49,949 nt of DNA from Fimbriimonadaceae bacterium (lineage in GTDB: Bacteria; Armatimonadota; Fimbriimonadia; Fimbriimonadales; Fimbriimonadaceae): positions 1 to 49,949 of the forward strand of contig JAHBTC010000004.1 in the NCBI GenBank assembly GCA_019638835.1. The letters are read 5' to 3'. Within the stretch, counting starts at the first letter, position 1. Every line of letters starts with the position of its first letter. Under the pieces are notes generated by a model. It had not been told where the DNA came from. It saw only the letters and a program-made list of their open reading frames with translations, and searched no databases. Shown in pieces: positions 8,937 through 17,220 of this stretch. The position numbers and the translations under genes were made by a program.

Positions 8937-9452
8937 TCACTTGAACACGATCTTGGCCGTCAAGTCCTCCTTGTAGATGGACGTACGCCCTGGCTCCCAA
9001 TCGCCATTCCGCAGATATTCCGCTGTAACGGTCATCGTTCCATCTGACTTCAATTCAGACTTGCCACGCACTTTCGTCACGCCGCCCGCTTCGCCGATCA
9101 CATCCTCAAGGGAAACCATCACGGGCCCTTCAAAGGAAATGGTGCCAACTGTCTGGAATCCGGCCGTGGTTACATAGATGAAGGCAATCAGTTCCTTCTT
9201 GGCATCCCAATAGATCAGCGTTTCGCCTCCGTACTCGCCGTCGTTGACGCTGTGGAGGTTGCGGATGGCTTGACCGTTCATCGCTCGCTCATAGCGGCTG
9301 ACGTCGGTCGCCTCGGATGCGCCATCACCCAAGGCACCCTTGAATGTGCGGTTGAGATAAGGTCTGAACGGTTCGAGATGGGTGTTCAGACTCGGCTCCA
9401 GTGCAGTGGATTGAGAACCTGCAATTAGAGCGATCGCTAAAGAAGTGATCAT
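8937..9452 (-). CDS. Exported protein of unknown function
   Basis: A 171-residue protein with a short hydrophobic leader (MITSLAIALIAGSQS) and a predicted beta-rich mature part. After a helix resembling NTHLEPFRPYLNRTFKGAL comes a run of alternating strands (ETLIYWDAKKELIAFIYVTT, GTISFEGPVMVS, GTMTVTAEYLRNGDW), which resembles lipocalin-like DUF1579-type folds. I do not recognise a named family with confidence. It lies 84 bases upstream of the lipoprotein gene on the same strand, so the two may share a transcript. TAATGT stands six bases before the ATG and no ribosome binding site is visible. Confidence 0.6.
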   Translation of the reverse strand: MITSLAIALIAGSQSTALEPSLNTHLEPFRPYLNRTFKGALGDGASEATDVSRYERAMNGQAIRNLHSVNDGEYGGETLIYWDAKKELIAFIYVTTAGFQTVGTISFEGPVMVSLEDVIGEAGGVTKVRGKSELKSDGTMTVTAEYLRNGDWEPGRTSIYKEDLTAKIVFK

Positions 9453-9458
9453 AAAGCG

Positions 9459-9464
9459 ACATTA
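9459..9464 (-). promoter_or_regulatory. TAATGT -10 box, leaderless start
   Basis: TAATGT followed by six bases and the ATG at 9452. There is no Shine-Dalgarno sequence. The spacing puts the transcription start at or next to the start codon. Confidence 0.5.
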
Positions 9465-9521
9465 CCCCACGATGTGCGACACCTTTACATTCTCGTAACG
9501 TCTCGGCTGATTCAAGCGGGG

Positions 9522-9527
9522 TAGGGT
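9522..9527 (+). promoter_or_regulatory. TAGGGT -10 box, leaderless start
   Basis: TAGGGT followed by seven bases and the ATG at 9535, with no ribosome binding site. It fits the TANNNT pattern seen before many starts in this window. Confidence 0.45.
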
Positions 9528-9534
9528 CTGACGC

Positions 9535-11133
9535 ATGTATCGTCGCGAGTTTCTGCGTAACTCAGCCGTCGCCTTCGCCGGTCTCTCGGCTGCCAATCTC
9601 ACGAAAGCGGTCCATCTTGATCTCGGTTCGCTCCTTGAGCAAGATGGCGTGCGTTACGCGGAGGGTTATGTCTTCCATGACCGGGCAGGACTCGGTGTGC
9701 GGCGGATCGGAGATGTCGGGATCGCGAATGTTTCGGTTTCAAACGGAACCGATGTAGTTCGTACGGATCGGAATGGAAAATATCGTCTCCCCGTAACCGA
9801 CGACTGCGTTATTTTTGTGATCAAGCCGTCGGGATGGCAATTCCCGTTGGACCACTTCAAAAAGCCGAAGTCGTACTATGTTCACAAACCCGAAGGCTCA
9901 CCAAGTTATGAATACGCGGGTGTTCGACCAACCGGCAACCTACCCCAGAGCATTGACTTCGGGATGTCGCCCGAGAGAGAACCAGACAAATTCCGGATGG
10001 TGATGTTTGGTGACCCGCAACCCCGGAACCAAACGGAGATTGATTACATTGCGCACGATGTCGTGGAACAATGCGCGCGTGATGCCGCCGCTATGGATTG
10101 CAAGTTCGGGATGAGTCTCGGGGACATCATGTTTGATGATCTTTCCCTCTACGAGAGTCTTCATGCGGTGATTGGAACAATCGACTTGCCCTGGTATAGC
10201 GTGGTCGGGAATCACGACTTGAACTTTGAATCACCGGACACGTACCAAGCCACTGAGACTTGGCATCGCGTGAGTGGCCCTACTCACTATGCGTTCAATT
10301 ACGGACGCGTCCACTTCATTGTTCTCAACGACGTGATGTGGTCGGGAGGTGAAAACCGAGGATATCGAGGCGAACTCACGCCCGAACAGTTGGAGTTCGT
10401 CAAGAATGATCTGGCGTTTGTGCCGAAAGGAAACCTACTCGTGGTGTGTATGCACATCCCGTTAGTCAATGTCACGAACCGCGAAGCGCTCTACCGACTC
10501 ATCGAAGATCGGCCCCACACTTTATCGTTCTCCGCGCATACCCATGTTGCGGCTCACACCTTCATCGGCGAAGCCGACGGCTGGAAAGGTGCGACCCCGC
10601 ATCATCACGTCAACCATGTAACGGTCTGCGGTTCATGGTGGGAAGGTGCGCCGGATGAGCGTGGGATTCCGCACGCTACGATGAGCGATGGGGGCCCGAA
10701 TGGTTACTCGATCGTGGAGTTTGATCGAACGAACTATAAGATTACTCTTCGTCCCGCAAGCCGCCCGGTTGACGAACAGATGAACATCTGGATTCCCGAG
10801 GAGATACCCGCTTCAGAGGTTGAAGGCACGGTGGTCACGGTCAACGTGTTTGCTGGGTCAGAGCGATCGGTGACAGAGTTGCGGGTGAATGGAGGTGAAT
10901 GGCACCGCATGGAGAACTTTGCGGGTCAGTGCCCGTACTTCGTGGCTCTGAAGGCTGCCGAGCAAAGCGAAACTCCGCCTGCGGGGCTCAAACTTCCGAA
11001 TCCTTCGACGACGCGGCACCTTTGGCGCGGAAACCTGCCCGCGATGCGGCAGGGAACCCACACGGTCGAAGTGCGAACCAAGGACATGTTCGGCCAGGAA
11101 TACACCGACCGTCGCATTCTCCGAGTCGTCTAA
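9535..11133 (+). CDS. Tat-exported calcineurin-like metallophosphoesterase
   Basis: A 532-residue protein with a twin-arginine signal (RREFLRNSAVAFAGLSAA), so it should be folded in the cytoplasm and exported. An N-terminal Ig-like domain of the MetallophosN type (about 40-125, with RNGKYRLPV) precedes the phosphoesterase core: GDPQPR, SLGDIMFDD, VVGNHDLNFE, CMHIPL and FSAHTHVAAH supply the expected metal ligands in order. A C-terminal beta domain (MetallophosC type) with SERSVTELRVNGGEWHRM follows. Such proteins hydrolyse phosphate mono- or diesters; the substrate is unknown. The stop is 9 bases from the end of a convergent VOC gene. Confidence 0.9.
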   Translation: MYRREFLRNSAVAFAGLSAANLTKAVHLDLGSLLEQDGVRYAEGYVFHDRAGLGVRRIGDVGIANVSVSNGTDVVRTDRNGKYRLPVTDDCVIFVIKPSGWQFPLDHFKKPKSYYVHKPEGSPSYEYAGVRPTGNLPQSIDFGMSPEREPDKFRMVMFGDPQPRNQTEIDYIAHDVVEQCARDAAAMDCKFGMSLGDIMFDDLSLYESLHAVIGTIDLPWYSVVGNHDLNFESPDTYQATETWHRVSGPTHYAFNYGRVHFIVLNDVMWSGGENRGYRGELTPEQLEFVKNDLAFVPKGNLLVVCMHIPLVNVTNREALYRLIEDRPHTLSFSAHTHVAAHTFIGEADGWKGATPHHHVNHVTVCGSWWEGAPDERGIPHATMSDGGPNGYSIVEFDRTNYKITLRPASRPVDEQMNIWIPEEIPASEVEGTVVTVNVFAGSERSVTELRVNGGEWHRMENFAGQCPYFVALKAAEQSETPPAGLKLPNPSTTRHLWRGNLPAMRQGTHTVEVRTKDMFGQEYTDRRILRVV

Positions 11134-11142
11134 GAGGATCTC

Positions 11143-11508
11143 CTAAGGAACCTTCTTCGTTTCGCCGGCCGCAGCATCCAGAAAGATCGGATGGCCGTCG
11201 GGGTCAAGAACGGTAGCGGATGCACCGCCACGAGCATGTGCGACCGGTTCTACGGTGAACGTTGCCCCCATTGCTTTGAGGTGGTCGGAAACAGAAAGCA
11301 CGTCGCCTCCCCGGAAGTTCAGCGTGATTGGCACGTCGCCTACATGTTGTGACTCGTAAAGGCCGATGCGAGACTCACCGTGAACCACCACTGCCCAGCC
11401 TTCATTGTCGTCTCCTTCGACGCGAACAAAGCCAAGCGATTCATAAAACCGTCGAGAATGGCTTACATCAGCAACTCGTAGGCAAACATCCAACCAGCCC
11501 AAGTCCAT
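11143..11508 (-). CDS. VOC-family protein
   Basis: A 121-residue glyoxalase-fold protein. The first half has LDVCLRVADVSHSRRFYESLG and the second SVSDHLKAMGATFTVEP, closing with GASATVLDPDGHPIFLD, the usual DPDG-H turn of this superfamily. No substrate can be named. It is transcribed from the short divergent region shared with the hybrid kinase; TAGAGT is six bases before the ATG, suggesting a leaderless mRNA. Confidence 0.85.
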   Translation of the reverse strand: MDLGWLDVCLRVADVSHSRRFYESLGFVRVEGDDNEGWAVVVHGESRIGLYESQHVGDVPITLNFRGGDVLSVSDHLKAMGATFTVEPVAHARGGASATVLDPDGHPIFLDAAAGETKKVP

Positions 11509-11514
11509 GATGAG

Positions 11515-11520
11515 ACTCTA
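11515..11520 (-). promoter_or_regulatory. TAGAGT -10 box, leaderless start
   Basis: On the minus strand TAGAGT is followed by six bases and the ATG of the VOC gene. There is no ribosome binding site. Confidence 0.5.
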
Positions 11521-11582
11521 CTCGTTCATCGAAGTCGATAGCACTGATAACTATTCTTATGGCTTTTTTATCTAGAGCCGAA

Positions 11583-11588
11583 TAAACT
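11583..11588 (+). promoter_or_regulatory. TAAACT -10 box of the hybrid kinase gene
   Basis: TAAACT followed by eight bases and the ATG at 11597. No Shine-Dalgarno sequence is present. It lies in an AT-rich stretch shared with the divergent VOC gene. Confidence 0.4.
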
Positions 11589-11596
11589 CTAATTCT

Positions 11597-13489
11597 ATGC
11601 GTGGGCTGGACAAGATATTTACAAGCCGCCCCATCCTAAGTTACGCGGTCGCAGTTTTTGGCCCCGCGCTACTGACTTGGATTCGATTCTCTATTGAAGG
11701 TTGGGCCACGCATTCCAGTCCATTTGTCCTCTATTCACTTCCTGTGATCCTCGCCGCAACCTGGGGAGGGCTTCGCCCAGGAGTGCTCGCAAGTTTGCTG
11801 GGGCTCGTTTGCGGTCAGTTCTTCTTGGTCCAGCCTTACAATAGCTTCGAGATCGTCAACGGAGACCAAGCATTCGCTCTGACGGCGTTTCTGTTGACGT
11901 GGTTGTCCATCTCGCTGCTTTGTGACGGGCTAAGAGCGTACGCGGCCGCCGTCAAAAGCGTGGTCGCCGAACGTGATGAATCGAAAGCGCAGTTGGACGC
12001 CGTCCTCGATCGAATCACCGACTATTTCTACGTTGTGGATGGCGATTGGAAAATCGTTCACGCGAATCGTGCGCTTGCTGATCTGATGGGTCGGAGTAGA
12101 GAAGATATCGAGGGACTGACCGTCTGGGATCTGTTTGCCGACAGTTCTAATGAGAGTCTGAAACAAGAGATTCGCTTAGCGATGGATCGAGAAGTTCCCA
12201 CCGTGGTGGAGTCATTGTCGAAAGACACGGGGCGCTGGTACGAGATCCGAATGTTTCCAAGTCCCGGTGAGCGGCACCTTGCGATTTTTGTCCAAGACGT
12301 AACGGATCAGAAGACGGTGGAATCCCAAACGGCGAGAGCCCTTGCTGCCGAACGAGCCGCACGAAGCGCCGCAGAACTCTCCAACAAAATGAAGGACGAG
12401 TTCGTTGCGGTGCTTTCGCATGAGCTCCGAACCCCTCTGACCTCGATCATTGGCTGGACGGAGATCCTGTCTGCCAAAACCTCTGTTCCGGAGGACGTTT
12501 CCGAAGGGATTGAGCGCATCAAGAAGGCGGCTCACATTCAGTCTCGACTGATTGAAGATCTCCTCGATGTGAGTCGCATAGTCACAGGCCAACTACGGAT
12601 GAGTCGCCGAGTAGTGGATTTTGCGGCCGTAGTCCAGAGCACCGTCCACCAATTGCGGGGTGGGCATGAGAATAAGGATCGCCTGCATGAGACGATTCCG
12701 AATGAGCCTGTCTTCATCATGGGGGATGCGGATCGCTTGCACCAAGTTGTTGCTAATTTGATTACCAATGCATTGAAATTTTCGCCAAACGATACGACCG
12801 TCCGCATTGATTTGCGCCGAGAGTCGGATCAAGCGATCTTAACTATCAGTGACCAAGGAGATGGAATCCCTGCCAACGTGTTACCGAACATTTTCGACCC
12901 ATTCCGCCAAGCGAACGCTTCGATCTCTCGCAAACACGGCGGGCTCGGCCTCGGCCTGGCGATCGTCAAGCAACTGGTGGAACTCCATAAGGGCAAGGTG
13001 ACGGCCGAAAGTGATGGGGTGGGTCAGGGCTCAACCTTCACCGTATCCATTCCGCTCACGGTGGAAACGGAAACTGTCCCTGATCTGTCTAGCCTTCCCA
13101 TTCCCGATTCAATAGAAGGTCGACGCATCCTCATCGTGGAGGATGATGACGGGACAAGAGCAATGCTGCTTGCGCTTCTCTCGGATACGGGAGCGGTTCT
13201 GGAAGAGGCGTCATCGGCGGGTGATGCATTGGAGATCGTGCCGGTCTTCATGCCAGAAGTGATTATCAGCGACATTGGCATGCCGGAAACTGATGGCTAT
13301 CAGTTCATGCGAATGTTGCGAAAATTTGATGACGAGGCCGTCCGCGAAATTCCCAGCATCGCGCTCACGGCATTCGCGAAACACGAGGACCGCCAGAGCG
13401 CGATCGAAGCCGGATTCAATGCTCATCTCGCGAAGCCCGTGAGCCGTGATGACTTGCTTCGGAAAATCGGCAAGGTTCTTCACATCTAG
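11597..13489 (+). CDS. Hybrid sensor histidine kinase/response regulator
   Basis: A 630-residue membrane-bound two-component protein. Residues 1-115 form a DUF4118 (KdpD-like) membrane domain with about four hydrophobic helices. A PAS domain follows (about 130-235, DYFYVVDGDWKIVHANRAL), then HisKA with the phosphoacceptor His275 in VLSHELRTPLTS. The HATPase has ITNALKFSPND (N box), ISDQGDGIP (G1) and HGGLGLGLAIV (G2). The C-terminal receiver domain (about 515-628) has VEDDDG, the phosphoacceptor Asp559 in SDIGMPETDGY and the Lys in HLAKPVS. No partner regulator with a DNA-binding domain is adjacent, so the output is unknown. The signal is unknown too; no kdp genes are nearby. Confidence 0.95.
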   Translation: MRGLDKIFTSRPILSYAVAVFGPALLTWIRFSIEGWATHSSPFVLYSLPVILAATWGGLRPGVLASLLGLVCGQFFLVQPYNSFEIVNGDQAFALTAFLLTWLSISLLCDGLRAYAAAVKSVVAERDESKAQLDAVLDRITDYFYVVDGDWKIVHANRALADLMGRSREDIEGLTVWDLFADSSNESLKQEIRLAMDREVPTVVESLSKDTGRWYEIRMFPSPGERHLAIFVQDVTDQKTVESQTARALAAERAARSAAELSNKMKDEFVAVLSHELRTPLTSIIGWTEILSAKTSVPEDVSEGIERIKKAAHIQSRLIEDLLDVSRIVTGQLRMSRRVVDFAAVVQSTVHQLRGGHENKDRLHETIPNEPVFIMGDADRLHQVVANLITNALKFSPNDTTVRIDLRRESDQAILTISDQGDGIPANVLPNIFDPFRQANASISRKHGGLGLGLAIVKQLVELHKGKVTAESDGVGQGSTFTVSIPLTVETETVPDLSSLPIPDSIEGRRILIVEDDDGTRAMLLALLSDTGAVLEEASSAGDALEIVPVFMPEVIISDIGMPETDGYQFMRMLRKFDDEAVREIPSIALTAFAKHEDRQSAIEAGFNAHLAKPVSRDDLLRKIGKVLHI

Positions 13490-13556
13490 GGCTGGGAGTC
13501 TTGCTTGGCCGATTAGTCCCGGTTAACTTGGAATGTATCGGTCAAGTCAATGACAC

Positions 13557-13570
13557 GGTGGTTCGCCACC
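13557..13570 (+). terminator. Weak UUCG-loop hairpin after the kinase gene
   Basis: GGTGG, loop TTCG, CCACC, followed by ATCTAAGTTT. A short but stable hairpin 67 bases after the kinase stop. Without a continuous U tract its role as terminator is uncertain. The rest of the 281-base gap up to 13771 shows only a TATACT box at 13689-13694 that may serve the next gene. Confidence 0.35.
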
Positions 13571-13770
13571 ATCTAAGTTTGAAGCAGGAACCTGTAACGG
13601 ATGCGCTGCCGTCACAATCTGTCCTGTCAGAATTACCTGTTTTCGAAATCGCCCCTATGATTACGGGTTCAAATTGAGCCCGCGTGGTTATACTATGGGT
13701 CGGACCTATTGCGGTCGTAGGGCGTATCGTTGGGATTCGTGATGCGACTGATGGATAGGGAGGAAACAAA

Positions 13771-14517
13771 ATGCGAAAGCTAGTTATTTCAGCACTTTTC
13801 GTGGTCGGGACCGCTTCGGCGTTCGCGAACTTCGGATCGACCAGCGTGGTCAACTTCGCTGGTGGCATGACCAACGGTGGTGATCGAAGTGCCCTTGAAG
13901 GTGCCGAGTCGCTGTTCGGCGCTGGTGCCCAGATCGTTAACGGAAACTCCGTTGCCGAAGACTTCACGGTGACCGGCGACTTCCGAGTCACGTCCTTGTG
14001 CTTCTTCATGTATCAGACGGGCGCAACGACTCCAACGATGACCGGCGTCAACTGGGGAATCTCCACTGCCGGCGGTGGCCCGGTCTTGCCGACCAACTCG
14101 ACGGATCCTTTCACCAATTCCTGGTGGGGTGGCCCGAACAACAATGCTACAGGCGTCTATCGCGTAACTTCGACCGATACGGCGGGTACAACGCGACGAC
14201 TGCAACTTATCGAAGTTGATGTCGCAGACTTTACACTTTCTGCTGGCACCTACTGGCTGTCCTGGCAAGCAAGTGGAACGCTCGCAAGCGGTCCGTGGCA
14301 ACCCGCCGTCCCGACTTCCCTTTGGGGCACGGGTGGCAACAACGCTCAGCAATCGCTCACCGGTGGCGCCTTCAACCCGCTTGTGGATGCAGGTACGACA
14401 GTTGGCGTTCAACTTCCGTTCCTCGTGAAGGGTCAAGCGGTTCCGGAGCCGGCCAGCATGGTCGCTCTTGGTCTCGGCGCCCTCGCCTTGGTTCGACGAC
14501 GCAAAGCCAGCAAGTAA
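13771..14517 (+). CDS. PEP-CTERM sorted exported protein
   Basis: A 248-residue exported protein. It has a signal peptide (MRKLVISALFVVGTASAFA) and a C-terminal sorting signal: VPEPASM, a hydrophobic helix ALGLGALAL and a basic tail RRRKASK. Proteins of this class are processed at the membrane by an exosortase and are often surface or matrix proteins; no exosortase is in the window. The mature part is Gly, Thr, Asn and Trp rich (TNSWWGGPNNNATGVY, AGTYWLSWQASG) and resembles beta-sandwich domains. A strong ribosome binding site GGGAGGAAA sits before the ATG, unlike most neighbours. Function unknown. Confidence 0.88.
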   Translation: MRKLVISALFVVGTASAFANFGSTSVVNFAGGMTNGGDRSALEGAESLFGAGAQIVNGNSVAEDFTVTGDFRVTSLCFFMYQTGATTPTMTGVNWGISTAGGGPVLPTNSTDPFTNSWWGGPNNNATGVYRVTSTDTAGTTRRLQLIEVDVADFTLSAGTYWLSWQASGTLASGPWQPAVPTSLWGTGGNNAQQSLTGGAFNPLVDAGTTVGVQLPFLVKGQAVPEPASMVALGLGALALVRRRKASK

Positions 14518-14543
14518 GAATCACCTGATTCTGAAGCGAGAGG

Positions 14544-14580
14544 AAGGCACGGAGTTCGCTCCGTGCCTTTCTTCGTTTTG
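14544..14580 (+). terminator. Strong Rho-independent terminator
   Basis: AAGGCACGGAG (14544-14554), loop TTCG, CTCCGTGCCTT (14559-14569): an 11-base-pair perfect stem with a UUCG tetraloop, followed by TCTTCGTTTT. It ends the PEP-CTERM gene just before the convergent helicase gene. Confidence 0.92.
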
Positions 14581-14590
14581 GCCGACGGGA

Positions 14591-15790
14591 TTACCGAGGT
14601 TTGCGCCGTCGGTTGTTCGCGATTGCGTTGCGCCTTGCTTGCCGTGCTGGGAATGCCTTTGGCTCGGCGGAGGCCGAGAACTTTGCGCTCCCTGCCTGAT
14701 TCACCGGAATCTTGACCTGCATGAGCCGTTCGATGTCACTTACATCCTTCTGCTGCTCGGGAGTGGCTAACGTAATCGCTCGCCCCTTCGCTCCCGCCCG
14801 ACCGGTACGTCCAATACGGTGAAGATAGTCCTCCGGATTCTCGGGGACGTCGTAGTTCAACACCAGGGAGATGTCCTTGACGTCAATGCCGCGCGCCGCG
14901 ATGTCAGTCGCGACGAGCACTCGGTACTTCCCAATTTTGAATCCGTGGAGCGCCTCTTTGCGTTGCGCTTGCGTCCGGTCCGAGTGGATCTCACAGGCGG
15001 TGTGCTCCAGCGCACGAATGTTCTTGGCGATCTTGCGAGCCCCGTGCCGCGTACGAGCGAAAACGAGGATAGAGCCCTTGTTCTCTCGCAAAACGTTTTG
15101 GAGAACCGTGGCTTTGAACTCTTTATGCACCACGACCACTTCCTGCTCGATCAGTTCAACAGGGGTTCCGGGAGCGGCGACTTCAACCCGTTCAGGGTCG
15201 ATCAGATAACTCTCAGCTAGTTCGACCACGTTTTTTGGCATAGTGGCAGAGAACATCATCGTCTGCCTTGCACTTGGGGTGGCTTCGAGTATGGTGCGGA
15301 TAGCCGGGGCAAAACCCATATCAAGCATTCGATCGGCTTCGTCAAGAACGGCGATCGCGCACCGACTCAGACTCACTGTCTTGCTTCGCATGTGGTCCAT
15401 CAACCGGCCCGGCGTGGCAATGATGACGGTTGGATGTGCGCGTAACTCGCGAACCTGCCGGTGCATCGGTACGCCACCGATAACCAAGGCCGTCTTGACC
15501 TGCAACTTCGCAAACGTCTCCTCGATCTGTACCGCGAGTTCACGCGTCGGGGCAAGGACAATTCCAAATGAACCTTTTTTTAGGTTCATGGCCATTGGGA
15601 GGGCAAAGGCGAGTGTCTTCCCGGTGCCCGTTTGCGCGATTCCGATCAAGTCATGGCCCGCGAGCGCAAGAGGGATCGCCGCATCCTGAATCGGGGTCGG
15701 CGTGTGGATGCCGAGGCGAGCGATATGCGCATTCAGAGGGGAAGACAGGGCGAAGCCCCGAAACCCGTTCGGGTTTTTCGTTTCAAGCAT
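14591..15790 (-). CDS. DEAD-box ATP-dependent RNA helicase
   Basis: A 399-residue helicase that uses ATP to remodel RNA. All superfamily-2 motifs are present in order: the Q motif TPTPIQ, motif I AQTGTGKT (52-59), Ia PTRELA, Ib TPGRLMD, motif II DEAD, motif III SAT, then VFARTRHGARK, motif V TDIAARGIDV and motif VI HRIGRTGRAG. A short Arg/Lys-rich tail (RQARRNAIANNRRRKPR) may hold RNA, as in RhlE- or CshA-like enzymes. ATG at 15790 is chosen over a TTG 33 bases upstream because a CATAAT box (15826-15831) would put the transcript start between them. A 6-base-pair hairpin lies in the leader. Confidence 0.95.
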   Translation of the reverse strand: MLETKNPNGFRGFALSSPLNAHIARLGIHTPTPIQDAAIPLALAGHDLIGIAQTGTGKTLAFALPMAMNLKKGSFGIVLAPTRELAVQIEETFAKLQVKTALVIGGVPMHRQVRELRAHPTVIIATPGRLMDHMRSKTVSLSRCAIAVLDEADRMLDMGFAPAIRTILEATPSARQTMMFSATMPKNVVELAESYLIDPERVEVAAPGTPVELIEQEVVVVHKEFKATVLQNVLRENKGSILVFARTRHGARKIAKNIRALEHTACEIHSDRTQAQRKEALHGFKIGKYRVLVATDIAARGIDVKDISLVLNYDVPENPEDYLHRIGRTGRAGAKGRAITLATPEQQKDVSDIERLMQVKIPVNQAGSAKFSASAEPKAFPARQARRNAIANNRRRKPR

Positions 15791-15799
15791 GGGAAGGGT

Positions 15800-15814
15800 T
15801 GCCCGCGACGGGCA
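15800..15814 (-). promoter_or_regulatory. Hairpin in the helicase leader
   Basis: TGCCCG, loop of three, CGGGCA, about 10 bases upstream of the helicase ATG on the minus strand. It occupies the place where a ribosome binding site would be, so it may influence translation. No Shine-Dalgarno sequence is seen. Confidence 0.35.
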
Positions 15815-15892
15815 TCCAAGCAAGAATTATGCTCGGAGTTCACCGAGACCCTCCGCCAACTCAAGCAGAGTGCCTACGGGCAGAATCGTTGT

Positions 15893-15908
15893 TATACCAA
15901 AGGGTATA
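15893..15908. promoter_or_regulatory. Palindromic operator over the -10 box of the ArsR-type operon
   Basis: TATACC (15893-15898), AAAG, GGTATA (15903-15908) is a perfect inverted repeat. It overlaps the -10 box TATAGT (15905-15910), which is seven bases before the ATG at 15918. A dimeric regulator bound here would block RNA polymerase, so autorepression by the first gene product is the simplest reading. Confidence 0.65.
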
Positions 15909-15917
15909 GTAAACGCC

Positions 15918-16238
15918 ATGGTTGAACAAACGCTTGACAACGTCTTCGGCGCCCTGTCCAACCAGTACCGGCGAGACATTCTGCGCCGGGTTACGAAGGC
16001 ACCAGAGACGGCATCCAGCCTCGCGAAGGTATATGGGATGACGATTGCAGCGGTGGCAAAGCATTTCCGCGTCCTTGAACGGGCCGGCCTAATTCAGACA
16101 CGGAAGGAAGGAAAGGAGCGGCTTGCGACGCTTGCACCGGCCGGATTTCGGGATGCCCAAGCGTATCTCGATTACTACGAACGCTATTGGAATCGCCAAC
16201 TCGATCAACTTGAATCGTTCCTCAAAGAGAATCCATGA
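15918..16238 (+). CDS. ArsR/SmtB-like winged-helix transcriptional regulator
   Basis: A 106-residue winged-helix protein of the ArsR family subset that precedes SRPBCC genes. It begins VEQTLDNVFGALSNQYRRDI, has the recognition region SSLAKVYGMTIAAVAKHFRV followed by LERAGLIQTRKEGKERLATL (the wing), and ends in a helix-rich dimerisation tail. It lacks the Cys metal-binding residues of the arsenic or zinc sensors, so the ligand is unknown. The ATG is seven bases after a TATAGT box inside a palindrome, implying a leaderless and autoregulated message. It overlaps the next gene by ATGA. Confidence 0.9.
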   Translation: MVEQTLDNVFGALSNQYRRDILRRVTKAPETASSLAKVYGMTIAAVAKHFRVLERAGLIQTRKEGKERLATLAPAGFRDAQAYLDYYERYWNRQLDQLESFLKENP

Positions 16239-16675
16239 AAAACCTGAGTCTTGAAGTCAAGAGGATTGTCAACGCCACACCCGAGCGCATCTACCGCGCG
16301 TGGACTGACGCAGAGCAGTTGCGACAATGGCACTGCCCGGAAGGGATGACGGTCAAGTCTGCGGAGACACCTGGAACCGCCGGGAGCACTTACGAAATCA
16401 CGATGGTGAGCCCGGACGGTTCCGAACATCCAGTTCATGGTGAGTTCACCGAATTGGTTCCAAACGAGCGAATTGTTCTGACTTGGAACTACATATGGGG
16501 CGGCGAGACCCGGCCGACCACGCAGATCACTGTGTCGTTACTCCCCATCAACCCTTCTGAGACGCAAATCACCCTCCTCCACGAGTACTTCCAATACGAA
16601 GAAGATCGTGATGACCATCGCGATGGCTGGACAAGCGCACTGGCCAACCTGGACCATTACCTAGCAGATCAATGA
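16235..16675 (+). CDS. SRPBCC-domain protein (AHSA1-like)
   Basis: A 146-residue START/Bet-v-1-like protein of the activator-of-Hsp90-ATPase homologue group. The N-terminal strand NLSLEVKRIVNATPERIYRA, the conserved AWTDAEQLRQWHCPEGMTV, then GEFTELVPNERIVLTWNY and the C-terminal helix DDHRDGWTSALANLDHYL are all typical. Such domains hold hydrophobic ligands in a deep pocket; no function is assigned for this type. Overlaps by ATGA the regulator before and the VOC gene after, so the three make one translationally coupled operon. Confidence 0.9.
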   Translation: MKNLSLEVKRIVNATPERIYRAWTDAEQLRQWHCPEGMTVKSAETPGTAGSTYEITMVSPDGSEHPVHGEFTELVPNERIVLTWNYIWGGETRPTTQITVSLLPINPSETQITLLHEYFQYEEDRDDHRDGWTSALANLDHYLADQ

Positions 16676-17136
16676 TAGAACAACGAATCACTCCGTCCCT
16701 TATGTTCAATGAGCGAGCGCAAGAGGCCGTGGACTACTATGTGAGCGCATTTCCAGAAGCAAGACTCGTAAACTCCCAACCGGGACCGGACGGAAACCTT
16801 CTCGTCGCTTTCGTGGAGGTTGCCGGAACCCAGATCATGATTATCAGTGGTGGCCCGCCGTGCGAGTTCTCGGAGGCATCAACTCTTATGATCAGTTGCC
16901 GAAACCAGTCCGAGGTGGACGCATATTACGGAGCGATTACCGACGGAGGGGAAGCGCTTCCGTGTGGATGGGCGAAAGACCGATTTGGCGTATTCTGGCA
17001 AGTAACTCCGAGACGAATGGGCGAACTCATGTCTTCTGGGACGCCAGCGCAATGCGAAGCGGTTATGAACGCGATGTTTGAGATGACCAAATTCGATATC
17101 GCGGCACTTGAAGAAGCATTTGAAAGCGCGAGGTAG
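16672..17136 (+). CDS. PhnB-like VOC protein (3-dmu-9_3-mt domain)
   Basis: A 154-residue protein of the PhnB/3-demethylubiquinone-9 methyltransferase-like VOC group. It starts IEQRITPSLMFNERAQEAVD, has DYYVSAFPEARLVNSQPGPDG, a second half with NQSEVDAYYGAITDGGEAL and the family hallmark CGWAKDRFGVFWQVTP near residue 100. The name methyltransferase in this family is historical and not supported. It is the last member of the ArsR-SRPBCC-VOC operon; the three occur together in many bacteria. Substrate unknown. Confidence 0.9.
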   Translation: MIEQRITPSLMFNERAQEAVDYYVSAFPEARLVNSQPGPDGNLLVAFVEVAGTQIMIISGGPPCEFSEASTLMISCRNQSEVDAYYGAITDGGEALPCGWAKDRFGVFWQVTPRRMGELMSSGTPAQCEAVMNAMFEMTKFDIAALEEAFESAR

Positions 17137-17220
17137 CACTTACCCTTAACATTTTCTTGCCATAGTCGAGAGCGGACAAAGGAAAGCTCATTTTGCCCAA
17201 CGCAAACTCAATGGAGAACA

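Noticed and set aside
15745-15785. Terminator-like inverted repeat AACCCG/CGGGTTTTT on the plus strand
   Set aside because: It is inside the helicase coding sequence (N-P-N-G-F), there is no plus-strand gene ending here, and the stem is only six base pairs.
15702-15917. N-terminal extension of the ArsR-type regulator
   Set aside because: It lies across the start of the helicase gene and the promoter palindrome, and the family begins at the ATG at 15918.
16672-17136. Ubiquinone-type methyltransferase
   Set aside because: The family name 3-demethylubiquinone methyltransferase is historical; the sequence has a VOC fold and no SAM-binding motif.
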